A stretch of DNA of 64,000 bases from assembly GCA_958510875.1 (NCBI GenBank), contig OY294068.1:167657962-167721961 (forward strand). The letters run 5' to 3'. This DNA is from Endomychus coccineus. Its lineage: Eukaryota > Arthropoda > Insecta > Coleoptera > Endomychidae. How positions within the stretch are numbered: position 1 is the stretch's first letter; the number at the start of each line of letters is the position of its first letter. Position numbers and translations under genes: made by a program. This document shows positions 32,040-43,245 of the stretch, one piece after another. The notes beneath the pieces were generated by a model. It worked only from the letters and a program-made list of their open reading frames with translations, searched no databases and was not told where the DNA came from.

Positions 32040-34373
32040 TACAGGGTGTCCTCGAACTGCGTGGCTAAAATAAAACCGAAGATTCTTTGATTCGAAAAAA
32101 ATTTGATGAGCCTTTTTACTTTTGCCTCAAGTGTCTTGTTTAGCCGGTAGAGGGCTTCAAAGTTGCAAAAATAATTTTGTTTTTTCGGTATAACTTGAGA
32201 ACGTGATGGAGGACTTTTACAATATTTGGCAGGTGAGTTACTGTCAATAATAGCCGTTTTTGAGAGTGGAGCATAGAGCCTTAGAGACCATAGAAATGGC
32301 TCAAACTTGAGGATGTAACAGGAAAAGTGTCCAGAACTTTTTTGTGGTCAATGTAATTCACTCTATATTTTTTATGTAGATAGCTTATCTAATTTGAAAA
32401 CTTTTCTTACTCTTAGAAAATTTTGATAAAATCAACGGATTAGCTTGAAAAAAATAATTTTCGAGTCTCTGCAATTTTGGCTTACTAATTTTACTTGATT
32501 AAAATACCTTAGTTGACTTTGCTTTTCTAATGTCATTTTGGCATTTGGAGAATTTATTCTCAAAACTGTCAGTTTTTACTTTGCTTTCCGTAAAAATTTT
32601 ATAAAATTATGGCTCAAAATTTCACTAACACTGAAATGGTTAATATCTCGGTAAAACACGAATAATAAAAACAATAGAAATGGGGAAACGATGTGATTAT
32701 TTAGGAAAAACAAATGCTAAATTAAAAGAAACAACAGAACTTTTTGGGAAATCGCTAAGGCATCAATTGTTCGAAATGTTGCCCATTTTCCTGAATACAC
32801 AAATTAATTCGTTTCAAGAAATTGGATTGAACTCTGGCTAGTACTTCAGGATCATTCTTCAATAAATCCGCTTCATGATTAATTCGTTGCAACAATTCCT
32901 CTCGTGTGTTTACTGGAGCTGCATAAACTTTCGACTTCAAAGCGCCCCATAAAAAGAAGTCGCAGGGCGTCAAATCAGGGGGGCGGGCCGGCCAGTTCAC
33001 TGGTGCATCGTGTCCTCTGCCTATCCAGCGATCTGGATATTCCGCATTCAAATGTCGCCTCACAGCTAATGTGAAATGAGGAGGTGCACCATCATGGATA
33101 AACCAGGCCACGACGAATGTGTAAGGGCAAGTCTTCCAACAGTTCAAGTAGCCTTTGTTCCAAAAAGTTCAAGTAGTTCTCCCCGTTCAATCGATCGGGT
33201 ATAACGGTAGGGCCAATAATAAAGTTATCCACAATTCCAACCCAAACATTGATTTTAGTTTGATTCTGAAAATATGTAACTTCCGTTTCATGAGGATTTT
33301 CATCAGCATAGAAATGTTCATTATGGAGGTTAAAAAGACCACATCTCGTGAAAGTATCTTCGTCCGTGAACAGAATTCTTCTACAAAAATTGGGGTTTGC
33401 GTTTTGTCTTTGGACAATAAGCCGACAAAAATCTAGCCGATGACCTGGATCCATGGGCAATAAGTATTGAAATGTTTTAATATGATAGGGATACAACAGT
33501 TCTTCTTTCAGTACATTATGAACTAATGATTTTGAGGCTCCAATACGAAGTCCCAAACGTAGTGTGCTTATCCCAGGTTCAGTTTCAACCGCTTCCAGTA
33601 TCGCTTCTTCTAGCTCTAACCTCCTTCTTGTCCGTCTGCGTCCAGTTTCTCTGCAATTTGCTTCAAATTTGCCAGTTTCGCGAATGTTTGCCGATTTGGA
33701 ATTCTGCGATGCGGATATCTTTCCCTTCTCCGGCCATTGCAACGACAAAGTCCATAAATCAATAAAGTATCAACCATTTCAGTGTTAGTGAAATTTTGAG
33801 CCATAATTTTATAAAATTTTTACGGAAAGCAAAGTAAAAACTGACAGTTTTGAGAATAAATTCTTCAAATGCCAAAATGACATTAGAAAAGCAAAGGCAA
33901 CTAAGGTATTTTAATCAAGTAAAATTAGTAAGCCAAAATTGCAGAGACTCGAAAATTAATTTTTTCAAGCTAATCCGTTGATTTTATCAAAATTTTCTAA
34001 GAGTAAGAAAAGTTTTCAAATTAGATAAGCTATCTATATAAAAAATATCGAGTGAATTACATTGACCACAAAAAAGTTCTGGACACTTTTCCCGTTACAT
34101 CCCCAAGTTTGAGCCATTTCTTTGGTCTCTAAGGCTCTGTGCTCCACTCTCAAAAATGGCCATTATTGACAGTAACTCACCTGCTAAATATTGTAAAAGT
34201 TCTTCATCACGTTCTCAAGTTATACCGAAAAAACAAAATTATTTTTGCAATTTTGAAGCCCTCTACCGGGTAAACAAGACACTTGAGGCAAAAGTAAAAA
34301 GGCTCATCGACTTTTTTTCGAATCAAAGAATCTTCGGTTTTATTTTGGCCACGCAGTTCGAGGACACCCTGTA
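32040..34373 (-). mobile_element. Tc1/mariner-superfamily transposon with 600-bp TIRs, copy 1
   Basis: Ends TACAGGGTGTCC and GGACACCCTGTA are flanked by TA on both sides (32038-32039 and 34374-34375), the target duplication of IS630/Tc1/mariner elements. The inverted arms are unusually long: about 32040-32642 and 33771-34373, near identical. The arms run into the transposase gene, so its first codons (ATGGCTCAAAATTTCACTAA) appear in both arms. The interior encodes a broken transposase on the minus strand. A second copy is at 38424-40576. Confidence 0.88.
32755..33804 (-). pseudogene. DUF4817-DDE transposase, broken (copy 1)
   Basis: Starts MAQNFTNTEMVDTLLIYGLC at 33804 (DUF4817 helix-turn-helix) and continues in other frames. 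The blocks are RETGRRRTRRRLELEE, LRIGASKSLVHNVLKEE, RRILFTDEDTF (first catalytic D), TKINVWVGIVDNFIIGP, FIHDGAPPHF (second D), WPARPPDLTPCDFFLWG (third D) and a C-terminal NFLKRINLCIQENGQHFEQL. By hand count, 43 residues lie between the D of HDG and the last D of PCD, against 34 in classical mariner. Compared with copy 2 there is a deletion with frameshift near 33690-33750 and a 2-bp deletion near 33108. DNA cut-and-paste enzyme, no longer functional. Confidence 0.85.
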
Positions 34374-35224
34374 TAATATCGGGTCAATTAGAGCGTTTGA
34401 TCCGATGACAAACGTCTTATACTTTCATTTTTTTGTACATTATTCAATTTAAAAATTTGAATTATTGTTACGAAAGGGTATTTGGTTTAAAATTAACAAT
34501 TAAACAGAAACTTAAAAAACATGTTTTAGCTAATCCAGTAGAAAATCGAAGTATATATACCGACTTTGGCAAATAATAGTATTTAGCTGTCATATGAATA
34601 AACCCTGAACTTCACACAAACACTGAAAATGTGCCATCGCACCACAAATTACTGTCGGTAGCAAAGAATTCGTTTTTTCGAAGTGGCGAAATCCACCAAA
34701 GAAAACGCATGCACGAATCGCATCACGAATAATGCTTTCTATTCTAAGTGACCCAAATTATTGAATAATTGCAAAACTGAATAAATAAAGTTTGTCCTGA
34801 GTTATTTAAATCATTAACGTTTTTTGCATTGTTTTCTAATGTTAATGTATATTTCTTTGCAAGACAAAATGGTAATGAAATAAAAAGAATCTGGCTAGAC
34901 AAGAAAAACGAAGATATCCTAAAAGTGAACGAGAAATATATATTCAAAGCTCTGAGGGCCGATAGAATTGGCTGGCAACGATCCATTTTTTGTAAAAATA
35001 TAAGACAACTACAAAATTGATTACCTATCAAAAACTGCATTTTCATAAACTTTTATAAATATATTATCAGCGAATAAAACCTAAAGGTTCTAATCGAAGT
35101 AATAATCGACATGTGTCTGGTATAAACCACGTAGAAAACTTATTTCAAACAACTTTTTCCATTCCTCTAAAACGAGAAAAACAAAGCAGTGTCTGTTTTT
35201 AAGAGGTTTCTTACATTGATCAAT
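34374..35224. other. Intronic sequence, nothing recognised
   Basis: The plus frame 34829-35020 reads IWLDKKNEDILKVNEKYIFK and RADRIGWQRSIF but matches no family I recognise. The remainder is AT-rich filler. Confidence 0.35.
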
Positions 35225-35345
35225 CCGCTTAAACTAGTAAGAATCTCGTAAAATTCCTAAAAACTTCAAAATCTGTATACATCTTTTGAAATTCTCTGAA
35301 ATCCTAAGATTCTTACAAAATCCCACAAAATCGATAAAGATTTGA
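35225..35345. repeat. Degenerate short-period repeat, right block
   Basis: Variants of TTGAAATTCTCTGAAATCC / AAAATCCCACAAAATC, the same style as the block at 31795-31975. Possibly one ancient array later split by insertions. Confidence 0.45.
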
Positions 35346-36829
35346 AAAATCCGTATACTTTTTTTTAGAGAAGTTAACCACCTCTCCGCTACGATATCTT
35401 GAGCGCTCATACAACCATTCCATTTTATTTGAGAGGAACATATTTGTATATATATAACGGTTTTTAGCTTAGATTTCAATTATGTTCGTCCAGTTGCATG
35501 GTTGGTTTGATGATGTTGAATGATGTTCATTTGATTATAGAGGAGGAAAGATTTACGAACTTCTGAATAATGATACTGAAGATTTTTAATTTGTTTTTGT
35601 TCGAATAGTGTGTAAAATATTGAATTCGTTGGCGCTATTGTATAGCAAGATATTCAATCACCATTATATTCCGGACTAGAGGTTCTTTATTGGTCTTTTT
35701 ACTTGTACTTCGATGTGTCAGATAATAGTTATTGTTCGAATTTAATAAGTTTATGTATTTGATTATTAACATGGCTTCTATCAGAGAATGTTAGATTTGC
35801 GACCTTCATGATGAATTATTATTGCACATTGGAACAGAAGTTGATGTTTTTAGTGTGGACTCTTGCAAATTATGCGACTTAATATAAGTCTATATTTCTC
35901 ATAAGTAAGGCAAAATTTGAAGGTTGCGCTGCCGCGTGGTTCGGTTCTGTGAAATAAATATTGTTTCTAGTTTAGTCAGCAATGAATTTTAACACGGTGA
36001 ATAATCATTTCAAATTTACAGCAGTAAAAATCATTAATCACTCTCATCCTCATCTTTAATCTGAATTCAACAACAAATTCGTTCGTTGCAGCGGTCGATA
36101 GTTCATGAATGGGTTCTTCAAAACTCAATAATTCAGAATTGAATGTAAAGTAAAGTTGTGCTGGGCACTCACCTGGAAATGGAGGATACAATTACATTGT
36201 ATATTATTGTATTACAGTATGTTATTTAATACTGATGGTAATGTCTCATTTGCACTATTGTCATCCTCTTCAAATTGTTCACGCTTTACGGACCTAACGT
36301 GACTCGATTTAATATTCTTTTGATGTCCTGTACGGCGGAAAAGGAACGATATATTGTCATAAATAAGAATCTAATTATAATAGTTATTAAGATTTAACGC
36401 ACTTCGATCTAGTGGTCGATAAAATTATCCAGGAAGTTGTCATAATGGGAAGCTGAGGATATATACTCCACGGGATATTTTATTATTTCGAGGCTTATTT
36501 TGTTGATGTAAAAATCAACTCCATAAAACTGGAAGCATTCAAACGATGACGATACGTTACAGATTAACGAAACTGTTATCCATAGAACACTAAATTCCGC
36601 TCCCCCTTAGGTTTCGAAAATCTATTGTAATGCGGGAGGCATCATGATAGCCAACCGTGAAACATATGAAAAACTACTACCTCTTTGTTTTGGCAAAACA
36701 ACTTTAGATTTATAGTTTTCATATTCAGTATACAGATGGCGCCACAATCTAAAATCCCATGTGTCATTTGTGATGTACTATCTTTAACTAGAACGCATTA
36801 ATATTTTCAGACTTATGTCATTCAGTTTT
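35346..36829. other. Intronic sequence, nothing recognised
   Basis: AT-rich; the frame at 35976-36191 (-) shows no family features. Confidence 0.35.
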
Positions 36830-37650
36830 GTTTTGACACCCATCGGAAGCAAACAACCTTTAAGATCTTTGTAAACATTGAAAAAGTGAATTTTTTGCGT
36901 CTTGATTAAACATTATTTCTTGCGTGGAAAAAAAATTACGTAAACCAAAGCTTCGCTTGTTAAACATTATGGGGGGGGACTCTTCACCATCGATTGGAAC
37001 GATTCACAACTGGATTACTGATTTACGTTGTGGTAGTATGACCACAAAGGACGCCTAACGTTCTGGTCGTCCAATTGAGGTATGATATTGGACGATCGGC
37101 GAGTTAAAGTGCACGAGATTGCAGAGGCTATGGGCATCACAACCGAAATGGTACGGAACATTTTGTATAAATTTTCGAATATGAGAAAGCTATCTATAAG
37201 ATGGGTGCCGCTTTGCTATCTGTTGACAACAAGCAAGACCGTGTGACAACTTCAAAGGAGTGTTTGGCGATGTTCAAGGGCGATAAGAAGCAGTTTTTGC
37301 GCTGTTTCGTAACCTTGGGTTGAACATGAATCCACCACAACACACCAGAGACCAAAGAACAGTCGAAACAGTGAAGTTGTCCTGGCGAATCGAAGCCGAA
37401 AAAGGCCAAAGTGGGTTTACCGGCTAATAAAGTCATGGCGACTTTAAAAAAAGTACTCTTCCATAAGGACAATTAGGCTATTTTGAAGGATTGCCGAAAT
37501 CGTATTAATTAGAAGGGATCGAAAAATAAAAAAAAACGTCGGACGAAGTATATCGGCCTACAAGGAGATTATGTTGAGAAATAAAATAAGTTTTAACCAA
37601 ATAAATCTTTTCTTGTTTTATTTTTCAGGGACTTTTCACGTTACCCTCGT
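36830..37650 (+). pseudogene. Decayed mariner transposase
   Basis: Plus-strand blocks in changing frames match mariner: GDSSPSIGTIHNWITDLRCG, RSGRPIEV, LKVHEIAEAMGIT, MVRNILYKFSNMRKLSIRWV (the family's MRK.SARWVPR), VTKEQ-like PETKEQSKQ, SKPKKAKVGLP and KVMATF, then KGSKNKKKR...TKYIGLQGDYVE from the C-terminus. The region after KVMATF, which should carry the second and third catalytic Asp, is deleted. Several stops are present. Only about 0.8 kb of an expected 1.3-kb element remains. Confidence 0.75.
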
Positions 37651-37929
37651 AAGTAAGTAGGTACTGTGGAAGTTTTTTGAGTCACAAAGTCGTCAAATTT
37701 TATATGATGTAAACCTGAAAAAGATTTGTTAGGTATTGACGCAACTTCAGATGTATCGTTCACCATATTCGATATACTGTAGAATTTTTTAAGTCACGAA
37801 GGCCTCAAATTTGAGATTTGAGATATGAAAAAGAGTTTCAGCTACCCGACACAGCTAGAAAATTAATTAAAGACTGTCACTCATTTCTAAATCAAAAATA
37901 ATTTATAAACCTTTTATTAAAAGTAACTT

Positions 37930-38240
37930 TAATTATATGAGAGACCATATAATCTATTGAGAAACAAGGAATGTCATTGACAGTATTCCTGGATCAACTA
38001 GCCAAACAGTATAAACAAAGCTCAAGGATACTGCGATTAAAAACGAAGGGTTGCAGAAATTAAAAAAAAATGCTTTAGTCTTGGCAGCTCCTATTGTCCC
38101 AGATTTAAATATAGACCCAGCAATTATTGTTGCTGAATAACTAGTGTTGGCGTGGAAAGAAGTTTTTCGCATTACTAAAATATTTTCAGTGATATTAGAC
38201 AATTATTCACAATGGAATATTTAAATCAATACTAGGCGTA
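37930..38240 (+). pseudogene. hAT-like transposase C-terminal remnant
   Basis: In one frame, ETRNVIDSIPGSTSQTV is followed by KLKDTAIKNEGLQKLKKNA. After a frame change comes SVGVERSFSHY.NIFSDIRQ and LFTMEYLNQY. The latter resembles the hAT dimerisation motif (S..VERSFS.YK.I..D.R..F..ENL..YL). Stops interrupt it. Identification rests on this one motif. Confidence 0.5.
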
Positions 38241-38423
38241 CTCCGGCCAACTCGGATTACCAACCTTCCCAGTGACAGTTAGGGATACCCCGAGTTACGA
38301 CGACCTAGCGGTCTACCACCCGCCATGCATCTCAGTGTGTTGACAGGTGCGCACTATTCCCTACTTTTCAGTGGTCTATTACGACCAAACGACATAACTT
38401 TGTACTACCCTCACTAAACGTAA

Positions 38424-40576
38424 TACAGGGTGTCCTCGAACTGCGTAGCCAAAATGGAACCCAAGATTCTTTGACTCGAAAAAAATTTGAAGAGCCTTCT
38501 TACTTTTGCCTCAAGTGTCTTGTTTAGCCGGTAGAGGGCTTCAAAGTTGCAAAAATAATTTTGTTTTTTCGGTATAACTTAAGAACGTGATGGAGGACTT
38601 TTAACAATATTTGGCAAGTGAGTTACTGTCAATAATAGTCGTTTTTGAGAGTGGAGCACAGAGCCTTAGAGACCATAGAAATGGCTCAAACTTGAGGATG
38701 TAGTTTTCGAGTCTGCAATTTTGGCTTACTAATTTTACTTAATTAAAATACCTTAGTTGCCTGTGGTTTTCTAATGTCATTTTGGCATTTGGAGAATTTA
38801 TTCTCAAAACTGTCAGTTTTTACTTTGCTTTCCGTACAAATTTTATGAAATTATGGCTCAAAATTTCACTGAAATGGTTAATATCTCGGTAAAACACGAA
38901 TAATAAAAACAATAGAAATGGGGAAACGATGTGATTATTTAGGAAAAACAAATGCTAAATTAAAAGAAACAACAAAACTTTTTGGGAAATCGCTAAGGCA
39001 TCAATTGTTCGAAATGTTGCCCATTTTCCTGAATACACAAATTAATTCGTTTCAAGAAATTGGATTGAACTCTGGCTAGTACTTCAGGATCATTCTTCAA
39101 TAAATCCGCTTCATGATCAATTCGTTGCAACAATTTCTCCCGTGGGTTTACTGGAGCTGCATAAACTTTCGCCCCATAGAAAGAAGTCGCGGGGCATCAA
39201 ATCAGGAGAGCGGGCCTGCCAGTTCACTGGTGCATCGTGTCCTCTACCTATCCAGCGATCTGGATATACCGCATTCAAATGTCGCCTCACAGCTAATGTG
39301 AATTGAGGAGGTGCACCATCATGCATAAACCAAAGGTCACGACGAATGTGTAAGGGCAAGTCTTCCAACAGTTCAGGTAGCCTTTGTTCCAAAAAGTTCA
39401 AGTAGTTCTCCCCGTTCAATTGATCGGGTATAACGGTAGGACCAATAATAAAGTTATCCACAATTCAAACCCAAACATTGATTTTAGTTTGATTCTGAAA
39501 ATGAGTAACTTCCGTTTCATGAGGATTTTCATCAGCATAGAAATGTTCATTATGGAGGTTAAAAAGACCACATCTCGTGAAAGTAGCTTCGTCCGTGAAC
39601 AGAATTCTTCTACAAAAATTGGGGTTTGCGTTTTGTCTTTAGACAATAAACCGACAGAAATCTAGCCGATGAACTGGATCCATGGGCAATAAATATTGAA
39701 CTGTTTTAACATGATAGGGATACAACAGTTCTTCTTTCAGTACATTATGAACTAATGATGTTGAGGCTCCAATACGAAGTCCCAAACGTCGTGTGCTTAT
39801 CCTAGGTTCAGTTTCAACCGCTTCCAGTATCTCTTCTTCGAGCTCTAACGTCCTTCTTGTCCGTCTGCGTTCAGTTTCTCTGCGATTTGCTTCAAATCTG
39901 CCAGTTTCGCGAAGTCGCCTCTCGATATTAGCAAAGGTTTGCGGATTTGGAATTCTGCGGTGCGGATATCTTTCCCTATGAGCTTGTACACTTCTCCGGC
40001 CATTGCAACGACAAAGTCCATAAATCAATAACATATCAACCATTTCAGTGTTAGTGAAATTTTGAGCCATAATTTTATAATGACATTAGAAAAGCAAAGG
40101 CAACTAAGGTATTTTAATCAAGTAAAATTAGTAAGCCAAAATTACGGAGACTCAAAAATTAATTTTTTCAAGCTAATCCGTTGATTTTATCAAAATTTTC
40201 TAAGAGTAAGAAAAGTTTTCAAATAACATAAGCTATCTACGTAAAAAATATAGATTGAATTACATTGACCACAAAAAAGTTCTGGACACTTTTCCCGTTA
40301 CATCCTCAAGTTTGAGCGATTTCTATGGTCTCTAAGGCTCTGTGCTCCACTGTCAAAAACGGCTATTATTAACAGTAACTCACCTGCCAAATATTGTAAA
40401 AGTCCTCCATCACGTTCTCAAGTTATACCGAAGAAACAAAATTATTTTTGCAACTTTGAAGCCCTCTACCGGCTAAACAAGACACTTGAGGCAAAAGTAA
40501 AAAGGCTCATCAAATTTTTTTCGAGTCAAAGAATCTTCGGTTTTATTTTGGCCACGCAGTTCGAGGACACCCTGTA
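38424..40576 (-). mobile_element. Tc1/mariner-superfamily transposon with long TIRs, copy 2
   Basis: Second copy of the element at 32040-34373 in the same orientation. Ends are TACAGGGTGTCC and GGACACCCTGTA. The right flank is TA; the left flank reads AA, so the target duplication is worn or misplaced. The left arm lacks roughly 130 bp present in copy 1 and the right arm lacks about 60 bp, different deletions on each side, giving 2153 bp in place of 2334. Confidence 0.85.
38998..40070 (-). pseudogene. DUF4817-DDE transposase, broken (copy 2)
   Basis: Begins MAQNFTNTEMVDMLLIYGLC at 40070, with an intact helix-turn-helix region that includes RERYPHRRIPNPQTFANIER, missing from copy 1. It then hits a stop at 39639-39641 (CAA to TAA compared with copy 1) and a second at about 39462 (GGA to TGA). 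Catalytic blocks FTDE, MHDGAPPQF and SPDLMPRDFFLWG are readable. After FFLWG a deletion shifts the frame (about 39175). Copies 1 and 2 are damaged at different places, so they decayed independently. Confidence 0.85.
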
Positions 40577-40689
40577 TAATAGTGTAAGAAAAGTACACAC
40601 ATATTTTAATCGGCTGAATCGATCTAGACTATTTTTGACATGATGTCTCTGTGTCTGCGTACTTTCGTCTACGTAAACCCATTGTGGAG

Positions 40690-41575
40690 ACGATTTCGCC
40701 GTTCCTATTGGTGGAATGGATTTGAAATTTGCAGATCTCTCTAATCAAATGATAACAAAATTCTAACGAAATGGTACACCAAACCTACTTGGTCAGGAAG
40801 GTATACTAATTTCAATTCTGATATACCTAAAAAATATAAGAAAAATGTTATTATAAATATGATACATAGAGCTACTCCTGAACCAAGAATTATGTCTATT
40901 ACAAAAACGAAAGAAACTTTAATAAAAAATGGTTATCCCATTGATTTAGTCAATTCCATAACTAAGGACAAAATTCATGAATTTTATAACTCATCTGGTA
41001 AAATCAATACGTTAGATATCACTACCATATATTAATGGTCTTCCAGAAAAATTATGTAATATAGTTGAACCTTATGACCTACATACGTCATAAGAGTTAT
41101 TCAAACCAGAAAAGTCTCTTTACTAAACTACGATAAAAAGCAGCGCACCTTTCAAAAAGATAACCTATACTGTTTATTCCATCCCTTGTAAAGATTGCGA
41201 AAAGGTATACATTGGCCAATCTTCTCAATACCTCGAAAAAAGATTGAATGGGCACTAATATACCAAATATTCATCAACTATGCTTGATAAACATGTAAAA
41301 GACACTAACCATTTATTCGACTACAACAATACAAACATTTTGTGTTGAAAATAGGAACTATATTTTAGGACGCGGTAGCCCCGTTTCCAATGATCTTAAT
41401 TTTTTCAAATGGAATGATATATTATTAAATCATAAGGACAACCTGGTTATAAATATATATCACACGTATATATTTAAGCTGCAGAAATGTCTGAAATTCT
41501 CATTTTAAAATTCAAGTGACGTCATCGATGTGACGACACTATCTATTTTATGTCTTTATTATGTGCAGGAAGTCT
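40690..41575 (+). pseudogene. Penelope-like element, C-terminal half (PLE copy C)
   Basis: The plus strand reads KWYTKPTWSGRYTNFNSDIP then KYKKNVIINMIHRA, the PLE pattern VY.KPT.SGRYLNF.S..P...K..V...L..RA. It continues LIKNGYPIDLV. After a frame change it gives ITYTVYSIPCKDCEKVYIGQ (GIY-YIG endonuclease with CxxC), LEKRLNGH and DTNHLFDYNNTNI. The tail with KWNDILLNHKDN follows near 41400. Several stops and frame changes are present; the RT catalytic part is absent. A family-2 hammerhead-like end lies just beyond, in opposite orientation. Confidence 0.7.
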
Positions 41576-41760
41576 AGACTTCTTGATTCTGTGGTGCATT
41601 TTGATAGTTCATGTGACAGCAAGTGTCAGTATAAAACAAGGTTATATCATAAAAGTCAACCTGACAGCAGGTGTCAGTATTAAACATAGAGTTGTGAAAT
41701 ACATTAAGTAGACTATATGGATATAATTTCAATGTAACATAGAGTATATCTAGGATAGTA

Positions 41761-41880
41761 GACTTCCGCGGACAGCTAATCTTGAAAAATCTTGTCTTCC
41801 GCGTCACAATAGCTCGACTTGATTCCGACGTTTCGCCAACCATTACAGGTGGCATCTTCAGGGCAGGCTTGAGGCTTGTT
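41761..41880 (-). mobile_element. Penelope-like terminal repeat (family 2)
   Basis: The minus strand carries CTGAAGATGCCACCTGTAAT then GGTTGGCGAAACGTCGGAAT, GAGCTATTGTGACGCGGAAG and TCAAGATTAGCTGTCCGCGG. These blocks match those at 15180-15310 and 17405-17500. It is inverted relative to the PLE C coding remnant, as PLE terminal repeats often are. Confidence 0.6.
41812..41866 (-). ncRNA. Hammerhead-ribozyme-like motif, family 2
   Basis: Minus strand: CTGAAGA (41861-41855), helix II GCCACC/GGTTGGC with one bulge and loop TGTAAT, GAAA (41834-41831), then CG TCGG AA, then UC with predicted cleavage between 41821 and 41820. In the related sequence at 17420 the helix III reads CG TCGG CG, closing two perfect pairs; here the second strand is mutated to AA. 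Core otherwise canonical. Confidence 0.5.
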
Positions 41881-43194
41881 CTAAATCATTTCCAATATAT
41901 TAGTTGTTCCTACAATCATTTACATTTGACCCGCAGGAGTGTCCGAAAGCTATTTTGCTTATAAAAATTAGGGAAGTCACCTGACCTATTGATCACAGTA
42001 TTTTTAATTTGTTAGAGTTTTTGGCACATCTACAGCTTAGCTCCTTTCGAACGATACCTAAACCACCACCCTAGCTGTACTTCTCTCTATCGAACTGGTC
42101 GGCTATCATACCTAATACAGATTTAGTTACTTCTATAGGTACCACTAATGTCGATAAACCCATTGTTACATTACAAAAATTCTTTCTTTATCAGACTTTC
42201 TTTAAAACAAAATAAATGTGGTTTATTTTTAATGCTTTTTTGCTTTTTTTTTTCTTCTTTATATTTTATACTTTGTTTCCAAAAAACTGCTTATCAAATT
42301 TTGAATACTTTTGAATTCGGACCCTAGTAATAACTAAAGAATCATAATATTAGTTGCTGGAAAATTACAGCATTATTTTATATCGAATAGTGTTGTAATT
42401 TTACACCGAACCATCATACATTTAAAATTGTTCCGGTGATGTATCGTTTTATTGAAATATTTCTAAATATAAAGCTTTAGCATAATCTATCTTTACTTTG
42501 AATATGTACGGTGATATGGCCTGGCTTCTATTTTAAATGTAGGTGCTCCCACGTTTTAAAGAATGTTTATTTATATAACTACATATAATCTTCGCTATCT
42601 ATTACTATTTCGCTACTGGTTCATTAATTATTATTATATTGTACATAATAGCTTTCTTTTGGTAAATCAGAACACATGTGCCATTGAAGATTTTCTCAAA
42701 AAGAGAAGATTTGCTTAGGATTTTGTAACAAAAATCTTTTTGTCACTTACGTGTAAGGATTCAATAGCAACTAATATTTTACAGTTATTAAATCCTGCAG
42801 CTTCATAAAATTCTGTTTGATTCATCTTGAAGTTAGATATGACATTCCTGATGTTCTCCGCCATTATGTAAGTTTAAATGAACTACCTTGGGATTTTCAA
42901 ATGACGTAGAGGTTGAATACTTTTGACGATATTTTGATTATCAATCGTGTTCAATTTTCAATTCGGTCATGTTCGAGCCTTCTCAATTTTTCTGTGAGCT
43001 TGGTCTTGTGAACCAAATACTACCTAAAAGAGTAAGAACTATTTATGAAAAAATTAATTTATCTATGCGAAAATTATGAATAAAATTAATAATAATTATA
43101 TATCACTATAACTCTTAATTGAAACCTGAAATCTCAAATAATTGAATAGCCCCACCGTGACATAAGATAACATAAATTTACACTTCATTAACTA
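41881..43194. other. Intronic sequence, nothing recognised
   Basis: AT-rich sequence, no coding or repeat feature supported. Confidence 0.4.
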
Positions 43195-43245
43195 TATTTT
43201 AACAATTGTTTCACCGCACGGTGGCATCTTCAGAATGAGTTATAA
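43195..43245 (-). ncRNA. Degenerate hammerhead-like motif, family 3
   Basis: Minus strand: CTGAAGA (43233-43227), TGCCACCGTGCGGT with a weakened helix II (ACC/GGT), GAAA (43212-43209), C AATT G as a one-pair helix III, then UU. A sister motif with the same spacing lies at 63712-63750. Helix II lacks its first pairs, so activity is doubtful. Confidence 0.3.

Noticed and set aside
33155..33788. Plus-strand frames of 60-93 residues (and those at 39384-39665 and 39793-39981)
   Set aside because: Antisense shadows of the transposase; repeated in both copies only because the element is repeated.
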